DNA of 64,000 nt from Atherix ibis (Eukaryota; Arthropoda; Insecta; Diptera; Athericidae), in assembly GCA_958298945.1 (NCBI GenBank), contig OY282607.1, positions 81,247,868 through 81,311,867 on the forward strand. Direction: 5' to 3'. Below the pieces are notes generated by a model that saw only the letters and a list, made by a program, of their open reading frames with translations, had not been told where the DNA came from and ran no database searches. Shown one piece after another: positions 1 to 11,250 of the stretch. Numbering within the stretch: the stretch's first letter is position 1; every line of letters starts with the position of its first letter. The translations under genes were made by a program, and so were the position numbers.

Positions 1-658
1 GACCCAAATTTGCTTCAGATGGTCATAACTGGTGACGAATCATGGGTTTATGGTTATGACGTGGAAACCAAAGCTCAATAATCCCAACGGAAGCTGCCGT
101 ACGAGCCAAGACCGATAAAAGCGCCAAGTTCGGTCGAATGTGAAGGTTTTGCTTACAGTTTTCTTCGATTGCAGGGGCGTGGTGCATGATGAGTCCTTGC
201 CACAGGGTAGAACGGTCAATAAGGAATATAACCTGCAGAAACGCCCGGATTTGTGGAAGAAACAAAATTGGTTTTTGCACCATGATAACACCTCTGCTTA
301 CGCATCGTTGCTTGTGCGCCAATTTTTGACCAAAAACAACACACTAATACTGCCGCAGTCACCGTATTCCCCAGATCTGGCCCCCTGTGACTTTTTCTTG
401 TTCCTGAAACTGAAGAGCCCCATGAAAGGACGACGCTATGCTACAATTGAGGAGATAAAGACGGTATCGAAGGAGGAGCTGAACAAGATCACAAAAAATG
501 ATTTTTTGAAGTGCTTCGAGGATTGGAAAAAACGTTAGCACAAGTGTATAATATCTGATGGGGATTAATTTGAAGGGGACAAAATAGATATTCATGAAAA
601 AATAAATAATTTTTGAAAAAAAACACAAAATTCACGATACTTTTTAACAGACCTCGTA
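1..658 (+). pseudogene. mariner transposase, C-terminal half (copy 1)
   Basis: DDE/D transposase of a Tc1/mariner element, entering the window already inside the gene. The frame reads ITGDESWVYGYD at the left edge, which contains the first catalytic Asp. It then has an in-frame stop near 78, shifts frame near 120-140, and continues as an open frame to 538. The second and third catalytic Asp are present in FLHHDN and YSPDLAPCDFFLF, separated by 34 residues as in true mariners (DD34D). Compared with the copy at 59012-59767 it has lost about 11 codons after GRTVNKEY. The C-terminal motif FEDWKKR and a decayed tail follow. The element ends at 658 with an inverted repeat (about 618-658, ending cagacctcgta) matching the other three copies at 7278, 40429 and 59012. 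It is a dead copy. Confidence 0.9.
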
Positions 659-1074
659 TTCTTCGGAAACTTGGATTCTCATAAACAACCATTACGAATT
701 TTAGTCCACATTCTAAAGGAGGATACTTCGATGAATTTTTGGCCTCCTACATGAGAATAAACGATTCCGGAGCTTACACATATTTAACGATGAAATACGC
801 TTCAAAATTTAGCTCAAAAGGCTACAATGGGCTGAACACAATCCATATGGATGAGGAAGATCCTAATCGTAAGGTTTGCAGTGGCTCCACTTGTGGTCCC
901 AGAAGACGAGGTAAGGACCCTGCCTTCGGTGGAACGGCGGCGCTAGCCAGGACGCCCAAAACATTCTGGAAGTGCGGACTGGAAAACCGCAAAAGCAAAG
1001 CTGGTACGTCTGGATTTCTTTGACTCAGCAGGTCTAGACGACGATGGCGACCTTCTGCACAAAATTTTCGATGA
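659..1074. other. unassigned GC-richer tract
   Basis: A stretch that becomes clearly richer in G+C (about 870-1040) than its surroundings. It contains an open frame of 94 codons (739-1023, plus) and an overlapping 105-codon frame on the other strand (822-1139). I recognise neither product and see no splice sites or start context that favour one. It lies between two transposon remnants, so it could belong to the transposase fragment that follows or be a captured sequence. Confidence 0.3.
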
Positions 1075-1405
1075 ATTAATAATTTCAAAAAATTCTGAAT
1101 TTGTTTGGGATCAGCGTTCACCTGATTTGACGATACCAAATTTCTATCTGTTCGGCTTTCTGAAAAAAGGTATTTGCGAAATAAACCACGAACTTAAAGA
1201 GAATATTCGACACTTAATCTGACGTTCAAGATCTGAAACATTCTGCACGATCATGGAAAATGCTCTGTTTGTGAGCAGGAAAATGATGGTCATTTGAAGG
1301 ATGTAGTTTTTTACATATGATACTGAGAGGAAAAAAATCCATTAATCACATTTCAGAACAAAATAAAAAAAAAGTTTTTCAATCTTCTAATTACCACCCT
1401 GTATA
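1075..1405 (+). pseudogene. DUF4817-type (IS630/Tc1-mariner superfamily) transposase, C-terminal tail
   Basis: The translation contains SPDLTIPNFYLFGFLKKG followed by ELKENIRHLI, then MENALFVSRK and, after a frameshift, DGHLKDVVF before a stop. This order (SPDLTPLDFFLWGYLK, then LKENIR, ENAL, and a GGHLKDV terminus) is typical of insect transposases that carry an N-terminal DUF4817 helix-turn-helix. The catalytic-region Asp of SPDLT is retained, but the conserved acidic residue of PLD has become Asn. An in-frame stop follows RHLI. The piece ends at ACCACCCTGTAT (about 1393-1404), which looks like the outer end of such an element. There is no upstream catalytic domain in frame. The family level is inferred from motif order only. 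Confidence 0.6.
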
Positions 1406-3049
1406 AGCTTTTCAGTGTCATTTTTGTTAAAAATTCCAAAAATTCATTAAAAATCCCAGTATATTTTGACTGGGCAGCACTGGAGACAGAGAGTCCAACA
1501 TGCTTAGAGACAAACTCACCTAAATTTTATAATTGACAAAAAAAAATGACCTTCACTTAATTTAAGGATAATTGATAGTCATTTTATTCAATTTCAATAA
1601 ATCATTTCCAATGAATTAATTCTACAACAAAAAACAAAAAAAGGACCGTATTTATGTTAAATCAAATTGAAAATATTTAATAAATTCGTACTAGTCCCGT
1701 CTATTTTGATATCTTTTTTATCATGTTTTTTTTTCTGTTTTCCTGTTGAATACTACAAACAATAATTGTGCTCTGCTATTAAGATTGTAATCAAAATCGA
1801 TTTAAATTCAAGAAAATTAACAAAAATTCTGTGGGGAGAAGTTTTTCAATAAAATCAACAAATTGACAATTTTTATTTAGACAACCGACAATTGTAGAGA
1901 ATTTATTTGAATTTATTTATTTTGCTGTCCTTCTTGATTAAAATGCACTTTTTCCTCTTGTTTTTCTTAAAATATTTTGAAAGGTGTGAAATAAAAGATG
2001 AGAAAACCTTTCGATTTATTCTGTGTTTCTTTTTTGATAGATTTGCGTTTTTGTCGATATGATCTAAAACTCTTGCAAACGTCAAATTGTATGTAAATAT
2101 TGAGAAGAAAAAAAACAGAAAATTTCAACAGTACCTGGAAAACCGTAACGTAAATTATTCAATCAAATTTGGAATATTAAATAATTTTGCATTTAATCTT
2201 AGCTGATTTTGAAAATAGTAAAAATCGAATATTTATGAAGCTAGTCGTATACGAGTACATAGAAATAATGAAAGTGCACTTACATATATATAACGGATGC
2301 ACAAATGCTTTTGCTGATTTAAAACCAATTCCAATAAGTAATTTAAAGTATGTAGTACACCTTAGAACAGTGATTAATTTCCTCTGATAATGAATACTCG
2401 TATCAGTAAGAAATGATAACATAAATTGTATTTTACGACTACATTAAGTGTACTCGAGTACGTGGGAATTTAAGTAAATATTTTTCGCTTTCATTTACAA
2501 GGTCCATTGGAAAAAAGCTCAAGATTAGAAAGTATCTGCATGACTTTGTGCACCATATGATCTGGCATTTCATTTTCTTGTTTACTTCTTATATTGTATA
2601 ATATTAAAATAAGGATGTGGCTAAATATATAAGAAAGGATCGAAAAGGTATTTTTGAGCTGAATTTTATATTTTTATCAAATTATTTGTTATGTTTTTAT
2701 TTGTTATACAAAATTATTATCAATGCTACTCGTAAAAGTGGGATAAAAATAAGAAGATTGGCACTACTGGGCTGTACGTTACTAACTTTCCATAAACAAA
2801 ATGGGTACTATGAAATTTAGAGCAACGATGTTCCATCAAATTTTGTGGTAAGCTTCGTGAGTCTGTGAGTTTCACTTAGGAAATGTTGCATCGAGCTTAT
2901 TGAGAACATTCCTTATTCAGAGCACAAGTGTTTCGATGGCAGATAGCATTTTAAGAAGGTCGAGATGTTATCGTAAACTAACCTTGCTAAAGGAGATTTT
3001 TGTTGTCTAATACTGATTTGGACATGGAACCTTTCAAGGACTTCTTTGT
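1406..3049. other. AT-rich non-coding DNA
   Basis: No gene recognised. Homopolymer A and T runs dominate. The longest frames (60-81 codons at 1903-2085, 2177-2422, 2187-2387 and 2617-2820) are low-complexity and overlap on both strands, so I regard them as chance. Several TACGAGT/ACTCGTA motifs occur (about 2250, 2392 and 2728). Confidence 0.6.
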
Positions 3050-3523
3050 ATTAGGTTATCCGGAAAGTAATTTCGTTGTTTCCCAACACCAGATTTAATT
3101 GGATTTTTTTCACAACCAACTTCATACTTAAGCTGCATAATCATATGTATTTTGACAGCTGACATAGCAAGGCTTGCATTCGATTGATTCTGCATAGTAG
3201 TTTTTTGGTCGATACCCTTTTTAATATGGAAAGTGAAAAACAGCATTTTCGGAAAAGATAAAAATGCTCTTCAAGAAAGAAAAAAAATATTCGATGTGTA
3301 TGGAGAAGATGTGTTAAGTGAGCACCAGTGTCAAAACAGATTTGCAAAATTTCGATTCGGCAATTTTGATCTCGAAGATGCACCACGTTCTGGAAGGCCA
3401 GTTGATGCTGATGGATACACAATAAAAGCCTTAGTTAATGCAAACCGACGAATAACAACTGATGACACACACTGTTTAATGTCACTATCGTGTGTAGAGT
3501 CTAAATCGTCACTAGTGCGGACT
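3050..3523 (+). pseudogene. mellifera-type mariner, 5' end and helix-turn-helix domain
   Basis: Begins with a mariner-like inverted repeat, TAttaggttatccggaaagt, matching the end of the copy at 33490. After about 175 bp a start codon at 3226 opens MESEKQHFR. The frame then shifts (a small deletion relative to the copy at 63924) and continues as YGEDVLSEHQCQNRFAKFR, DAPRSGRP and IKALVNANRRITT. This is the paired-like N-terminal DNA-binding region of mellifera-subfamily mariner transposases (QCQNWFAKFRSG, DAPRSGRPVEAD). The reading stops making sense after RRITT near 3460. At 3523 the sequence runs into the T-tract of the R1-type LINE. No catalytic domain follows, so the mariner is either 3' deleted or interrupted by that LINE. 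Confidence 0.8.
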
Positions 3524-4870
3524 TTTTTTTTAAGCTTAGATAATGAGGTACAGGGGGAAACCTTCAAAAGGTACTCTCCTGGGAGACCTTCTACCTGCCA
3601 GACGAGTTATGCGGGATTTTTACCTCGCTAAAACCTAACATGTACCTCTACCCTTGCTCCCGGAATGATGGTTCCCCGGCGGCACTCTTTGTAAATACTA
3701 CTACGCCGGGACGTTCTTATTTGATATTACTGCTGTCCCAATGTTATCACGCCTCGCGGCCTATTCTTCGTACTTGGTGCGAAGATCCTTGATGATAGAT
3801 TCCGCGTACTCTGCAACACTGTTCCAAGCCGATTGGCTCTTCAGCATGCACTCCACTATGTTTTTTGCACTGATGGAACGGTCCACATTTTTCTCCAGTT
3901 CTGCCCGTGTCCCCTCGTAGAAGGGGCATTGGAAGAACACGTGTTCTGCATCTTCAATCACATCGCGGCAATGATGACAGTTTGGGGAGTCAGTTCTCTT
4001 GAATCTGTGCAAGTATGCCCGAAAGCATCCATGCCCAGTCAAGAGTTGGGTGATGTAATACCCGAATTCCCCGTGCAGGCGAGTGACCTATTTGGTGACA
4101 TCTGGGATCACCCGATGAGTCCACCGACCCTTCGTCGAGCTGTCTCATCTCTCTTGCCAGAGGCGAAAACTCTCGGTTCTCTCCTCTTCACAGAGGACCT
4201 TTCGCCGCTCTTCCTTCTTCCTACGATGTTGGCGTTCCCACTCTCCTACCAGGGTGCCGATGGCTGGGCATGATGCCACGGCGTTGACCGCATCGTGTGG
4301 TACCGTTCGGTATGCTGACGCCACTCTGATCGGTGAGAGCCGCTGGACTGATGACATTGTTTTGCGGTATGTTGTTAGCTCTAGCGATTTCGCCCACACT
4401 GGTGCTCCGTATAGCAGGACGGAGGTAACTACAGTTGCCAGTAGTCGCCTTCGGATTTGCCTGGGACCTCCGATATTGGGCATTATCCGCGAAAGCGCGC
4501 CCTGTACTGCTGATGCCTTCCTGCTGACGCTGGAGATGTGCTCCTTGTAGTTGAGTCTGGCATCCAAGATCACTCCTAGATACCGGATGTACGGTAGCGA
4601 CTGGATGTCGTGGTCGCCTACTCTTATGGTGATGGTCTCCATATTCTTCCGGCTACTCACAAGGAGTGCCTCGATCTTATGTTCCGGCAAAGACAGATCT
4701 GCCGATGTCATCCACTGTCTTATCCTCCGGATGGTGGTGAAGAATGCGGCTTCCAGTTCCTCAAGGTGATCACTAGTGCGGACTGTTGCCCTTAGAATGG
4801 CGTTGTCTTGTATTAATCTTGACTGGGTAGTTTCTTGCATACGTGTACGTGCTCTGCTGCGGGTATGCCA
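3524..4870 (-). mobile_element. R1-clade non-LTR retrotransposon, 5'-truncated 3' end
   Basis: A minus-strand frame at 4840-4145 gives the end of a reverse transcriptase: SDHLEELEAAF, then LSLPEHKIEALLVSSRK, YLGVILDARLNYKEHI and VLLYGAPVWA, all in the order found in R1-clade LINEs. A shifted frame (4042-3761) gives LTGHGCFRAYLHRFKR and a C-terminal zinc knuckle CHHC...H...C (CX2CX8HX4C) followed by HVFFQCPFYEG. The 3' UTR runs to about 3531, where a T-run on the plus strand (3523-3531) would be its poly-A tail. The catalytic YADD region is missing, so it is 5' truncated near 4815-4870, and there is at least one frameshift. The 3' UTR shares gcgggatttt and gggacgttct with the fragment at 8185-9180, suggesting the same family. 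Confidence 0.85.
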
Positions 4871-5649
4871 TTTTCAATTTTAATTCAGTTCTCAATTATA
4901 AGCATTGCAATTGACATTTTTTAATCAAAAGAATTCCGAAGAAAAACAAAATTAAAATGCGAATACATTATTTAGAATCGATTTCATCATCTACAGAACA
5001 AATTTGATTTATGATAAATAATATTCGTACATGCGCTTGATTATTGGATTCATTAAAGAATGTATAATGGTTTGCGCAAGAATAGAAATAATTTAACATT
5101 AAATTACCAGAGTTCATATTTGTAAGCTGATAGAACAATGGATTTCCGTTTATCTACCTGTTATCAGGTTGGTTAAATTGTTAATTCTACACTTAAATGT
5201 GAGTAGAGCAGTTAAAAGTTAATGTTTTTTTTTTTGTTGAAACAAGTGAGGAGAATACTAGTATTAATTAAAATTTGACAAATTCTGAATACTATCTTTA
5301 TTTAAAGAAAGCTATTAAAGCCAACCAATAAAAGTTCTAAAAATTAGAAATCAATTTTCGATTATTTTAGGTTTTTTTCTGAATCTAAAAATTATCATTG
5401 CTATCAAACAGAATTTTAATATTTCGAAATTGAATTAATTTCAATCAAAAATTATACGAATTATGCCATAAAAGTAATGAGACTGTTTTTTTTCCAATAT
5501 TTCTATTTTATTTTTTACATCAAATGTTTTTTCCTGCAATTTTACGATTCGTAAGATAAAGTACAATAAAACATACTTTCAATTCAGATTTCTATAAAAT
5601 TTTTACTTAATAATATAACTTAAATCCATGAAATATAATATCATTCAAC
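4871..5649. other. AT-rich non-coding DNA
   Basis: No gene or motif recognised. Near 5470-5490 the phrase aaaagtaatgagactg precedes a T-run. It could be the outer end of an unknown inverted-repeat element, but I found no partner. Confidence 0.5.
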
Positions 5650-6150
5650 TATTTATTAGGAGACTTCTTGTAAATGGTTTTTTTGTGGTAATTTGCGTTA
5701 ACTATTTCTTAAGTTTCCGACTGTAACTCGGCCATTACTTGACGGATGTTTTAAAATTTAAGGATTCTCTGCGTAAGTACGATCTTTAGCATAGCCTGAG
5801 AAGAAAACATTTCACGTTGTCAAATTGCACGATCTTGAAGGCCAGTTGACATAATCAAATTTCGAACTTATCTGTCCTAGGAACCTTCTGCGCTGTAAGG
5901 AAACCATCTAAAATGAAGATTAAAATCATCATTTTCAGACCAAAATAGCCAATTATCATACGACCATTGCCGTTAACGGTTTCTGGTTCTTCAGTTTCAA
6001 TGAAATACGGACCAAAATGCATAGCCGACAGTCTTTCTTTACGGATACAATGGCTTCTTCATAGAAATTTGTGGGATTTCTGAGCCCTATATATGGCAAT
6101 TTTGTTTATTGATGTATCCACCGAGCGAGAAATGTCACTCATCGCTCTCC
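5650..6150 (-). pseudogene. DUF4817-type transposase remnant (middle/C-terminal part)
   Basis: Read on the minus strand, the decayed translation includes FDYVNWPSRSCNLTT and then GYAKDRTYAENP. This corresponds to the region around GDVNWPPRSCDLTPLDFFLWGYVKDRVYADNP in DUF4817-type IS630-like transposases. Upstream there is a trace of the segment that carries the first catalytic Asp. Several stops and frameshifts are present. The third catalytic Asp (LTPLD) is not recognisable and the SCD Asp is Asn. It aligns by eye with remnants at 46855-47345 and 63370-63840, which share phrases such as acaatggcttct and attgatgtat. Confidence 0.65.
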
Positions 6151-6409
6151 TCTTAAAACAAAATCCCTACCTTTGCACAATTTTTCTATTTTTACGCGTT
6201 GTTCGGTGAATAAGCGACCCAAAATGTTGAATGGCAATGTCTTAAATAAGCAAATATTACCTTGGATTACAAACGTGCTTAACAGCTGGCAAATAACAGC
6301 GCTGTATTTTTCAAAGCATGAAATAAATAAGCCTGTAGAGGCATTGTTTCTACTCCTCGTAGCATTGTTGAAACGCATTAATTGGAATCGTTATAGACAG
6401 TAGCAAGAT
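6151..6409. other. short spacer, no recognised feature
   Basis: A 79-codon minus-strand frame (6378-6139) is open but unlike any family I know. It lies directly upstream, in transcription sense, of the DUF4817-type remnant and may be a frame-scrambled part of it. Confidence 0.3.
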
Positions 6410-6835
6410 GATATTCAAATGTTTTTTAATTGTGAGGGAAAAAAAAAGTCAAACGGAATAAAATTCGGTAAATAGTGGGACTGGGGAATTACATAAATCC
6501 GTTTTTCTGACAAAAACTCATCCAAGTATCGGAAATGTCCGATCGAAACGCCGAATTCTTTTTCTTACCCTCTCAACGACTTCTTGACTCTCTACTCATC
6601 AGTTTCAATGCTAATCATAGATCTAACCTTAAAAACAACCCTCAGGCGTCATCAGTTTTATATGTTGAAAGGCACCCTGTGGGAAGTTCGTCTTCCACTA
6701 CTTCTTGGCCCATCAAAAATATTTTATGCCACCGAAAAACTGATTCTCTTAATCAGAAATATTCCCCATGGGGTCGAGTAGTTACCGGACAATTTCGAAA
6801 CTTGTACAGTACGTCAAAAAGGGACTAACATACCC
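6410..6835 (-). pseudogene. mariner-like remnant, family X copy A
   Basis: On the minus strand the left part translates to VIPQSHYLPNFIPFDFFF, a decayed match to IPQ.PYSPDL.PCDFFLF, the third catalytic Asp region of mariner-like transposases. The part to the right (about 6535-6830) is open over 97 codons on the plus strand, which is the wrong sense. It is similar at the nucleotide level to 13795-14260 and 56770-57250 (shared phrases: caagatgat, gacaaaaactc, gtagttaccg, agggactaa). The three copies define a family that I cannot name. All are heavily decayed. Confidence 0.5.
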
Positions 6836-7277
6836 CACTTTTAGTTTCTTTTAGTCACAATTTTTAATTTCTCATTTATTACGATTGCAGAAAAAATATA
6901 ATTTTTTCAATTATTACATAAAAGCTCTATAAGGTTTAAATAAAATAAAATTTTTAAAATAATTATTAAAACACATTTAAAATCATTAAAATTCTGGTAT
7001 AAAAACCAAACGTGCCTAATTATTTTAACATTTTGTGTTTGGTTTTTGGTTTTTTATTTTTGAAAATTAACTTATTTTTATTGTAGTTCAAAGGTCTTTA
7101 AAAATGTCTCTCTTCATCTTTCTAGGACTTTGAATAGGAGGCACATTGATCCTTCTGGGCCTCTATTTAACTAAAACTTATTTGAAAAGTCCTAATTTTC
7201 GTAACTGATAGAATGGCATTTTATGGATTAAAATGCAAACAATTAAATAAAGTTAATTAAATTATGAAGTTAGATTG
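6836..7277. other. AT-rich non-coding DNA
   Basis: No gene recognised; long A/T runs only. Ends at the TA target of the mariner that begins at 7278. Confidence 0.6.
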
Positions 7278-8165
7278 TACGAGGTCTGTTCAAAATGTAT
7301 CGCGAATTTTGTGTTTTTTCAAAAATTATTTATTTATTCATGAATATCTACGAGTATTTTGTCGCCTTCAAAGTAATTCCCACCAGACTTGTGCCAACGT
7401 TTTTTCCAATCTTCGAAGCACTTCAAAAAATCATTTGTTGTGATCTTGTTCAGCTCCTCCTTTGATGCCGTCTTTATCTCCTCAATTGCAGCGTAGCGTC
7501 GTCCTTTCATGGGGCTCTTCAGTTTCAGAAACAAGAAAAAGTCACAGGGGGCCAGATCTAGGGAATACGGTGGTTGCGGCATCATTAGTGTGTTGTTTTT
7601 GGCCAAAAATGGCAAAAGCCAATTTTTGTTTTTCCACAAATCCGGGCGTTTGTGGAAAAACGCGCCAAGTTAAGCACATAACTTGCAGGTAATACTCCTT
7701 AGTGACCGTTCTACCCTGTGGCAAGAACTCATGATGCACCACGCCCCTGCAATCGAAGAAAACTGTAAGCAAAACCTTCACATTTGACCGAACTTGGCGC
7801 GCTTTTTTCGGTTTTGGCTCGTGCGGCAGCTTCTATTGGGATGATTGAGCTTTGGTTTCCACGTCATAACCATAAACCCATGATTCATTACCAGTTGTGA
7901 CCCTCTGGAGCAAATTTGGGTCATCGCGGACAGAGTCAAACAGCTCCTTAGCAATGTTAATGCGATGCTGTTTTTGGTCCAAATTGAGCAAAAATCGAGG
8001 ATGAGCCAAAACATGTGCAAGCCAAGCAGCTGTCAAAATTTAACTGAACATTCAAAATAGCCGAACTTGTCGGCATAAGTGAGAGACATAAGTACCAACA
8101 TTACGCCGCAAAAAATCGAAAATCGAATATACGTAACCCGCGATACTTTTTGAAGAGACCTCGTA
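7278..8165 (-). mobile_element. mariner copy 2, internally deleted, both ends present
   Basis: An 888-bp element bounded by TA and matching inverted repeats: TAcgaggtctgttcaaaatg at the left and, inverted, ttttgaagagacctcgTA at the right. Minus-strand coding pieces include DQKQHRINIAKEL near the right, the first-Asp region reduced to VTTGNESWVYGYDVETKAQ (Asp replaced by Asn), then KVLLTVFFDCRGVVHHEFL, FLAKNNTLMMPQ, YSLDLAPCDFFLF with the third Asp, and FEDWKKRWHKSGGNYFEGD at the C-terminus. The segment carrying the second catalytic Asp is deleted or scrambled (7620-7690). The entire N-terminal DNA-binding domain is missing, with the 5' leader fused directly to DQKQHR. Full mariners are about 1.3 kb, so about 400 bp is gone. 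It could only have moved in trans. Confidence 0.92.
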
Positions 8166-8184
8166 TAGGGTTACTAACTTCAAC

Positions 8185-9180
8185 TTCTTCGTAATGACAC
8201 TTGTTAGTTGTTGTTTAGTCGTAAAACTTTTGATAGTTGATAATTATTTATCTAAATACTTGTGCATAGATAGGTGTGTGGTTTTTACGTTAGTAGGGGG
8301 GACGTTCTAGATATTCCCATCCCTACAGTGTGCGGGATTTTATTACACTGAAACGCACCTTCTTTTTCTTCAAATATGTCTCCTCCCATGGGACAAACGC
8401 CAGATATTACTTCATGGTGAGTAGGCTAATATCAAGCCTATAATCCTATTTAGGCTACAAGTTACCCTTTTCGCATTTTTTCTTCCTGATGTAGCTTCTT
8501 TATTACTTGGGATTTGTATTAAACTCATCCCTTCAGGGACAGTCGTCCACTGATTATTTTCTCCACTTCCTTCTATTCTCTGCTAAAGCGTAGAAGAAGA
8601 CATGTTCCACATCCTCGATTGTGGGCCGACAAGTGGGACATGTCGCATCAGCTTCCACCTTAAAGTGATATAAATATGCCTTGAAGGACCCATATCCTGT
8701 CAGAAATTGAGCAATATTATGGTCCACCTCTCCATGCCCTCTTTTGTTCCACGTGGCTATGTCAGGAATAAGTTGATGCGTCCATATTCCTTTAACCGAT
8801 GGATCCCAAATGGCATCATTTCTTTTCTCCCTGCAGACAGTGAACTGATGATGGATTTCATTTCCTTCCCGTCGTTGATGACATATTCTGCCTCTTTCAT
8901 CCGCCATGTTAGCCACGGAATGCTCTCGAACCTCGAAGTCCACTCCGACGCTTTACCGCCATCACCCGATACTTGTGCGTTTCCATAAGCATAGATTCTA
9001 TCCAAATAGGGTCTGCGTATAGCATCATAGAGTTGATGTTCTCAAAAGCTCAACCTGGCGTCTATTTGAACTCCCAGGTATCGAAGCTATGGCTACGAAA
9101 TAGTATCGCAATCACCGATGATGAGAGTAAATAGACTTCTTTGCTTTGCTGTTCCTTACTATTATTGCCTCGGTTTTTTG
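8185..9180 (-). mobile_element. R1-clade LINE fragment (3' end), second copy
   Basis: Minus-strand reading from about 9180 has traces of the region EAIIV...IDARLSF, then an open frame (8943-8554) ending in FLTGYGSFKAYLYHF and the zinc knuckle CPTC...EDVEHVFF. It parallels LTGHGCFRAYLHRF and CHHC...EDAEHVFF in the fragment at 3524-4870. The last Cys of the CX2CX8HX4C knuckle is replaced by Ala. Downstream, the 3' UTR contains gtgcgggattttatt and gggggacgttct, again like the first fragment. The coding part upstream of the palm domain is missing. The left limit is approximate because the tail merges into AT-rich DNA just after the mariner end. Confidence 0.8.
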
Positions 9181-10139
9181 ATCACCAATTTACAGATTTG
9201 TATGTTTGCATAAATAATTCTTCATTTAGATAATAATATTTATGCACAAATAATCGAAATTTTACTTCTCTTCTCTTCTCTTCGCACTCTACCCGACTTA
9301 TTCGATCTTTTCCGCGGTAATTAATTTTTCAAAGTGCATTATTATATGCGAAGAAAGTTTTATTCAAGACTATACAGTAGGTGGTAAAATTATATATATT
9401 TCAATAATTTTAATTTTTTTTTTTACAAAATTTTTTTTCATATATCTTACACTGATCGTTACATTTGGAAATGTACATTTTTCTTTAAATAAAAAAAAAT
9501 AAAATTTATTAAATATGTAAAATATGAATAAATCTATGTAAATTTTTGTTTTTATCTTATAGAATTTGTTGAAGCTTCTCTGTCAGGGAAAGGATTTTAG
9601 ACGAACAACTAAAAATTTATTTTTTAAATTTCAATTTACATAAATAATGTAATAGTTAAAATAGACAATTTTATTAGACGCCTTAATATTTTTATTAAAA
9701 TAGAAAAAAACTTATCGAGCTTTTAACGAAAGAATCAATTTTTAATAATAATAAAATTAAATAATGTTTTTATTTCAATTATTGTATTGTACAATATATA
9801 AATTTTTTATACCATATATCTAATCTAACCATTCCTGTTAAAGCAAAATCTCAACGACTATCATCTTAAATTGTATATAAAATATCTTTTTTTTTTAAAA
9901 ACAAGAATCTTTTGCCATATTTTTTGCATATAAAAAAAATTAATAATTTTGACAAAATTATAAAATATGTATTATACATTTTAATTAAAAAGTACCTTTG
10001 GTTTTTATTTATTTCTAAGCAATTCATTAATTAATTAATTTACCTCTCTAAACAATTCACAGAAAGCATAAAATACTTTTGATATAAACAGAATAAAATA
10101 TTTAACATATTTTTCCTGTACAATATACTTAATAATTTT
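9181..10139. other. AT desert
   Basis: Extremely A/T-rich with many homopolymer runs. Nothing recognised. Confidence 0.6.
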
Positions 10140-11250
10140 AGTGGATACTGTAAGCATTATATTGTCAACTGATTCAGTGGACAGAGAGAAGAACCATAAT
10201 CAGTATATTCATCTATACACCTACTTATATATGCGTGTATAGACAAAAATACTACGCTACGCAAAGGTCATTCCGATTGTATAGTAGAGTAAAACTGGTC
10301 GTGTGGAAATTGTTGTTGCCGCCACATTTAATGTTGTTTCATTCGATTTTTCTTATTATTATTTGTGTTTTGGGGGGGGGGGGAGGATCCAATTGGATAG
10401 ATTGAACGATTGAGTATGTGTGGGCGATTGCTGGGCTCATACTATAAGTCCAATTCGACTCACACTGTCTCTATCTTGCTCTGCCTGGTTACATTTTGTC
10501 GCGGATCTTTACGCTGATCATGCGGAATTGTACTTGTTCACCGCATGGACTGTTCGCACACTCAGTTATGTACTATAATTGAATAAAGTGGACGACTCTT
10601 GTTTTTTTTTTTTCTTTTTTTTTGGTTTCTCCCATTGCTATTTTTTTTTATATTATCTCTTTCTATCTGATGGGCTTTCCGCTTATTTATTTATCTTCTG
10701 GTTTTGTATATCAAAAAGCAAATCCATAAAAACGTGCTTTTTTCTTATTTTTTTTTCTTGGTTTCTTTTTCAAATTCTCTGTTGCCTCGTATTTTCCTCT
10801 TTTATTTTCTTCTAAATGATGTATTGTCTATTTTTACTACTATATGTATAATTTTTATTTTTATTTTTTCTTAATACAATATATTTTTGGATTTTTTTTT
10901 TGTGTTATTATTATTTATTATTATTTTGTATGATTATTTGGATCATCATTGAAATATTATATTATCATTGTTATATATTCAACCACACAACCATATGTAT
11001 GACATCCAAATAGGCACAAGTATATATAATATATCTACTTGTGTAATTTATTCGTATAGACGATTTACTATACGGACGCGAAGTGATCTCGTAAAATGAC
11101 ACACCCCATACCGTACTCTCCCCACTATGATCCATTATAAGCTGTCCGGTTTATTCTTCAGTTTTTTTTTAGCAGAATTTTCTTTTTTTCTATTTTTTTT
11201 TGTTTTGTTTTTTTTTTTCACTGGTTTACGTTAGACCTCATACAATATCG
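10140..11250. other. non-coding tract of mixed complexity with poly-G and poly-T runs
   Basis: From 10140 to 10570 the sequence is more balanced and non-repetitive (for example around 10430-10560), as in conserved non-coding or promoter-proximal DNA. A poly-G run of 11-12 lies at about 10373-10384. From 10600 to 11220 T-rich low-complexity sequence takes over, and a 78-codon frame there is an artefact of the poly-T runs. No gene recognised. Confidence 0.4.

Noticed and set aside
10562..10600. A core promoter with initiator tcagtt and downstream element ggacg
   Set aside because: The downstream motif is one base off the required spacing and no transcript or coding region follows; too common by chance.
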